In this document: one piece after another, positions 60,314 through 64,000 of the stretch
Layout of the letters: each line of letters opens with the position of its first letter
Position numbering within the stretch: the stretch's first letter is position 1
Assembly: GCA_028274465.1 (NCBI GenBank)
Contig: CM051456.1
Location: 121,288,880-121,352,879, forward strand
Length of the DNA: 64,000 nt
Direction: 5' to 3'
From: Plantago ovata
Lineage: Eukaryota > Streptophyta > Magnoliopsida > Lamiales > Plantaginaceae
The notes under the pieces: generated by a model
Databases searched by the model: none
The model's input: only the letters and a program-made list of their open reading frames with translations
Told to the model about the DNA's origin: nothing
Position numbers and translations under genes: made by a program

Positions 60314-60495
60314 CTTGAGATAATTCTTGTATAAGTTCTAGATAATATATAGTTGTTGCTCTTCATAGTCACTTCCATATGTTTATATTTATAAACCGTT
60401 TATATCTTCATACGGTTTGAGATATCTCAATTACTAAGTGGACTATCTAAGGAATAGGTCACTAAATTTTAATTTTTTTTTTATTTCTTAACGGT

Positions 60496-60878
60496 TGATG
60501 CGGTCCAATTTACGCACAAACCGACAAATTTGCAACGTTGTCGGAATTCAACGAAATTTGGTCGGCGGCTCCGAAACGGTGTGAAACTTTCGGCCATCGG
60601 AGATCGTTTAGGGGGTCTAAACGCAGTTTTACTGTTTTCGTAGTTTATATTTCAAGTTCTTTTAGGATTAGATTTCAATTCCTAGTTAATTTCAATATTG
60701 TCAAGTTGTTTTAGGATTAGAATTTCGATTCTTAGATAGTTTCGTATTTGTTTTAGTCTTCTTTATATAGCGACTAATAGCTTTGTTTGTCATTCAGTTT
60801 AGCTTTTGATTAATAAAAAAATGAGGTTTCCTCACAAAAGAATAATTCTCCCTGTTACTACGTATATCTGCTGCATCA
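60496..60878 (+). mobile_element. Solo LTR, 383 bp, nested in the CACTA element, TSD acggt
   Basis: Starts TGATGC and ends GCATCA, flanked by 'acggt' at 60491-60495 and 60879-60883. A TATA-like 'tttatatag' (60762-60770) lies within. The short length suggests a TRIM-like or small LTR family. Confidence 0.85.
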
Positions 60879-61711
60879 ACGGTTGAGTTACTTAGACACT
60901 AATAGTTTATTTTTGAACGGTTGGGGTTACTTAGTTACGGACTTCTGTTTTGTGTTATTTTATATTCTTTGTGCACTCCTTATTTCGTAAGTGTTTTTTT
61001 CTTTTAGTTTTGTAGAATAGTGTCACGTTTTGATGTTTTTCATGTTTCAAGCACTTAGGTACGAAACTGTGATTTTGAGCTTAAAACGCTGCAAAGTGAT
61101 CTTGTTGAAGTTTCTCGATCTCCATGGATATGTTCGTGAGTGACCGTAGTTCGATTTAAGCCAAGAAGTTCATTTGGAAAAACTTAGACTTACCTTAGAA
61201 GCACATATTCAGAAGTTCGAATAAAGGTTTTAGAGTCGTTCAAGTGTGCAAGATTAGTGCAGTCTAGCCATTTCATCCATAACTCCTTCATACGATATTG
61301 AATCAACCTCAAATCAACGTCCACGCGTAGATAACTCAACGAGGTATCCAACGGTAGGTTATGCGCACCAATCTGATAACAGATGAGCCCTATAACTCCA
61401 GTTGAATGTGAGGAGACCCACCTGAAAATTATGCAGTTATTGCGACCCATAGCCCATGCGTCGCTAATTTTTGCGACGCATAGCTCATGCGTCGTTAATT
61501 TGCGACGCATGAGTTTTGGTCGCTAAATTAGCGACGCATGGTTATGCGTCGCTAATTTTAGCGACGCATGGGCTATGGGTCGTTAATTTAGCGACCAAAA
61601 CTCATGCGTTGCTAATTAGCGACGCATGAGCTATGCGTCGTAAAAATTTAGCGACGCATGGTTATGCGTCGCTAATTCGCGTCACTATTTGCTGTTTTTC
61701 TTGTAGTGGTG

Positions 61712-62161
61712 ATGTGATTTCTAGTAATTAATTAATAAAATTAACTTTTCACATTTGGCATGAGCATGAATGTCACCGTATATACTTTTCATGACACTTA
61801 ATCTTAAGTGACAATTTCAGAATGAGTCACACTTCATAAATGTCACCTTAAGTCCTTAACAATCATAATTTGATTTAAAGTAATATAATTGGAATTTTCT
61901 AGTGACATTTTGTTGAAGTATCATTTATTTATATATATTTCGTTAACATTTAATTGAAAATGTTGCTGACTTAACTTAAGTGTCAGTTGATCTTACACGG
62001 AATATCACGTGCTACTATCTGGCTGTTTGAAGCTCGATTCCTAAACTCAATTTGGCAAAACTCCTTTAAGGAGGAATAGTAATGTCTATTAAAGAGATGG
62101 AGAGTAATTGTGTTTGGATTTAAATTTAGGGAAAAATAGATGTATAGAGTAGGGTAATAAT
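61712..62161. other. Intergenic DNA between CACTA element and solo LTR
   Basis: AT-rich, no gene seen. It ends in 'ataat' (62157-62161), the target-site duplication of the next element. Confidence 0.45.
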
Positions 62162-63295
62162 TGTTGGAGCCGATGGGTTTTTACTTGAACAAGAGTTTGA
62201 GACAAGAACAAGTAGGAACACAAAACCAAATGCAAGTATATATCAATATATAACAAACAAAAGAACTTACAAAGTAGAGTTGATTCAATCACAAATTAAG
62301 TCCTTCCTTGCGCACTATAAGAATGCAACGAACCACGTACAGATTGCAACAACCGCTGGACTTCCAACAACTCCTCAAAGGAGTAACAACAACAACAAAT
62401 GGGGAGTAGAGTCGATAGTTGGACTATCTTTCCTTAAGACAAATACTTGCCCCGCTCGTGGTGCTTACGGAATTTCGGCAATCTGTCTCCCAGGATAAAA
62501 CTACTCTAAGACGACTAAGGAGCACTCCAATAGTCGAATCTAGCGAACTTACTTTGAGTATGATAGAGTGCAAAGAGAAAGCAAATGAGAAGAGGAGTAT
62601 CAAATGCCTTGGATGTGTGTTTGGGAATGAACCCACTCCCATATTTATACTTCTCAAAGGCTTCAATGAAGAGGTATGAAATCACTTCAAAAGGTCACAA
62701 TGAATGGTAGCAAACCATTCAACAAAATGCCAAAAGGTGTGAAAACTCGTCTGCCACGTTCTGGGATACGTTGTATTTTGAACAAAACCATTCACAAGGG
62801 TTACAATGGTCTAGTGGTAGACAGTCATGTCTGTTATCCAATAGGTATGCGGTTCAAACCCTAGCAGACACAATTTTTCCACTATTTACGTTTTTTTCAC
62901 CTTTTCTTGTTGGAAACCACTATTTACGTTTTTTTTCACCTTTTCTTGTTGGAAACCATTGTGAAAGGTCACAAATTCACTAATGCAAGTTGTTTAACTT
63001 GTAAATTAATTTTCTCATCAATTCATTCCAACAATGCATTTTGCATATATCTATGCAAACCCCATTTGCTTTTATCCATGAATTTTAGCACAGTGGTACC
63101 AACCGTATTTGAACGACTTAATTCATTCATGTATCGATCAACACACTATGTGCATTAATCACCTTTCACCATACGAGATTTTAGTGACTTAACGCCTTAG
63201 TGACATCCATTAACAAATGGAAATACACAATCATGGAAAGCTTGTTTCCAACGTGTTGGGCCCAAATGACCATCATTTCACTAAAATTCCCAACA
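62162..63295 (-). mobile_element. Solo LTR (family A), 1134 bp, TSD ataat
   Basis: On the minus strand it begins TGTTGGGAATTTT and ends CTCCAACA. The 'ataat' duplication is at 62157-62161 and 63296-63300. It matches the solo LTR at 7023-8894 along its length but holds one copy of the ~353-bp unit. A TATA box (tataaata on the minus strand, 62642-62649) sits at the equivalent position. A 40-bp tandem duplication ('cactatttacgttttttt...ttgttggaaac') lies at about 62879-62958. A tRNA-like stretch ('caatggtctagtggtagaca' to 'gcggttcaaaccc', 62802-62861) also lies within. Confidence 0.92.
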
Positions 63296-63300
63296 ATAAT

Positions 63301-64000
63301 TAGGTTTAAGAATGAATTTTTTTTTTTTGTACCAGGTACGGAATTTGAGGAGAATATGTGGTGGATGTTTTGTTTGTGGATGTAAAATTATAGTAAAAGT
63401 AAATTTAAAAAAAAGTCAAAGTCTGGAAAAAAAATAAAATTGCCAAGTAGAGTTTTGGGATGAATAATATTGAATCTATTTTGAAATTGAACTCCAAACA
63501 TGAAACTCAATTAAGGAGCTCCAAAAGAGTTCCTTAATTAATTAATTGAGCTCCAAATGTACAATATATATTCTACCCACATTTCTCATATACTATACTG
63601 CCACAATATCAATTCAAGTGTGACTAATAGACACTTATTTTGTAGTGCACGAGAAACAAGAACAGGTACAATTAGGAATTAATATATTCACCACAAATAT
63701 AGTTGACCTGAAAATCAGCAAGACATATTGTTTCACATGTAATACTATCTTCATACTCTGTGATATCCCACCTCATTTTCTTCATGTGATCATCTTCCAT
63801 CACCTTGGAACATACGGGTCGCGGCATCATGCTTAGATGATTTCTCACCCATATCATGCTCAAGTGACCTCTCAACTTACGGCGACAATCTCTCAGTTTT
63901 TTCTTTCCATCACTCGATTTCATTATTTTGCGAGCAACTTGACACCCTTCTCTCTCGACTCTTCATCGCTTCTAAACAAATCTAAGATGCATGATAAATA
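63301..64000. other. Intergenic DNA at the window end
   Basis: AT-rich. No supported gene up to the end of the window. Confidence 0.4.

Larger units (their letters stand above)
59950..61708. mobile_element. CACTA transposon, 1759 bp, TSD gtg
   Basis: Starts CACTACAAGAAAAACGCAG and ends GTTTTTCTTGTAGTG, flanked by 'gtg' at 59947-59949 and 61709-61711. Dense subterminal repeats 'agcgacgcat'/'atgcgtcgct' lie at both ends (59970-60190 and 61440-61690). No transposase is readable. A 383-bp solo LTR is nested inside. Its subterminal motif differs by one base from that of the 29110 element (gacgcat versus gacggat). Confidence 0.93.

Noticed and set aside
59819-61708. CRISPR-like or satellite array because of regularly repeated 'tgcgtcgctaa' motifs
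   Set aside because: The repeats are irregular, occur in both orientations and cluster at the element ends; they are CACTA subterminal repeats in a eukaryotic genome.

Overview
The window is AT-rich nuclear DNA from a flowering plant, very probably a eudicot. It has genes with many short introns, long gene-poor AT-rich intergenic stretches, CACTA, LINE, SINE, MITE and LTR-retrotransposon remnants, and (TAA)n microsatellites. The scattered motif 'tactccgtat' (near 34590 and 39257) and the 'ttcagttcag' MITEs would fit Caryophyllales, but that is only a weak guess.

Only one complete, conventional gene can be assembled with confidence: an eight-exon phosphatidylinositol-4-phosphate 5-kinase with N-terminal MORN repeats (15498-19016, +, 776 residues). 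A second probable intact gene is a short single-exon FHA-domain protein (58876-59310, -). A COBRA-like locus (about 50556-51536, -) has good first and second exons, but it lacks most of the family length and is probably truncated.

Region by region: 1-7000 is intergenic, with a LINE 3' end, a 5'-truncated LINE carrying a 13-bp target-site duplication, and a small inverted-repeat element into which that LINE inserted. 7023-8894 is a solo LTR containing a triplicated block of about 353 bp. 8895-15150 is intergenic with a MITE and two SINEs. 15150-19500 is the PIP5K gene. 19500-29100 is gene-poor and holds a CCGATCCGA-rich block and an LTR-like relic. 29110-33105 is a 4-kb CACTA element with its own TSD and a nested solo LTR. 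33106-38320 holds MITEs and gene-poor DNA.

38320-57000 is dense with broken gene fragments from unrelated families: WDR43/UTP5-like WD40, BARD1/BRCA1-type BRCT, ERCC8/CSA-like WD40, CIPK8-like kinase, a LINE RNase H domain, a HemK2/N6AMT1-type methyltransferase, COBRA-like, MATE transporter and TGS1-like. Most keep introns, so they arose by DNA-level copying. The methyltransferase copy has no introns and carries four small frameshifting indels. 59819-61708 holds two CACTA elements 30 bp apart, the second with a nested 383-bp solo LTR. 62162-63295 is a second solo LTR of the same family as the one at 7023, in the opposite orientation.

The genes do not form a pathway or operon. The picture is one housekeeping signalling gene set in transposon-rich DNA next to a graveyard of gene fragments. 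I found no convincing new functional system. The best leads are the fragment cluster, the tRNA-like modules just inside both larger CACTA elements, and the tandemly expanded LTR.
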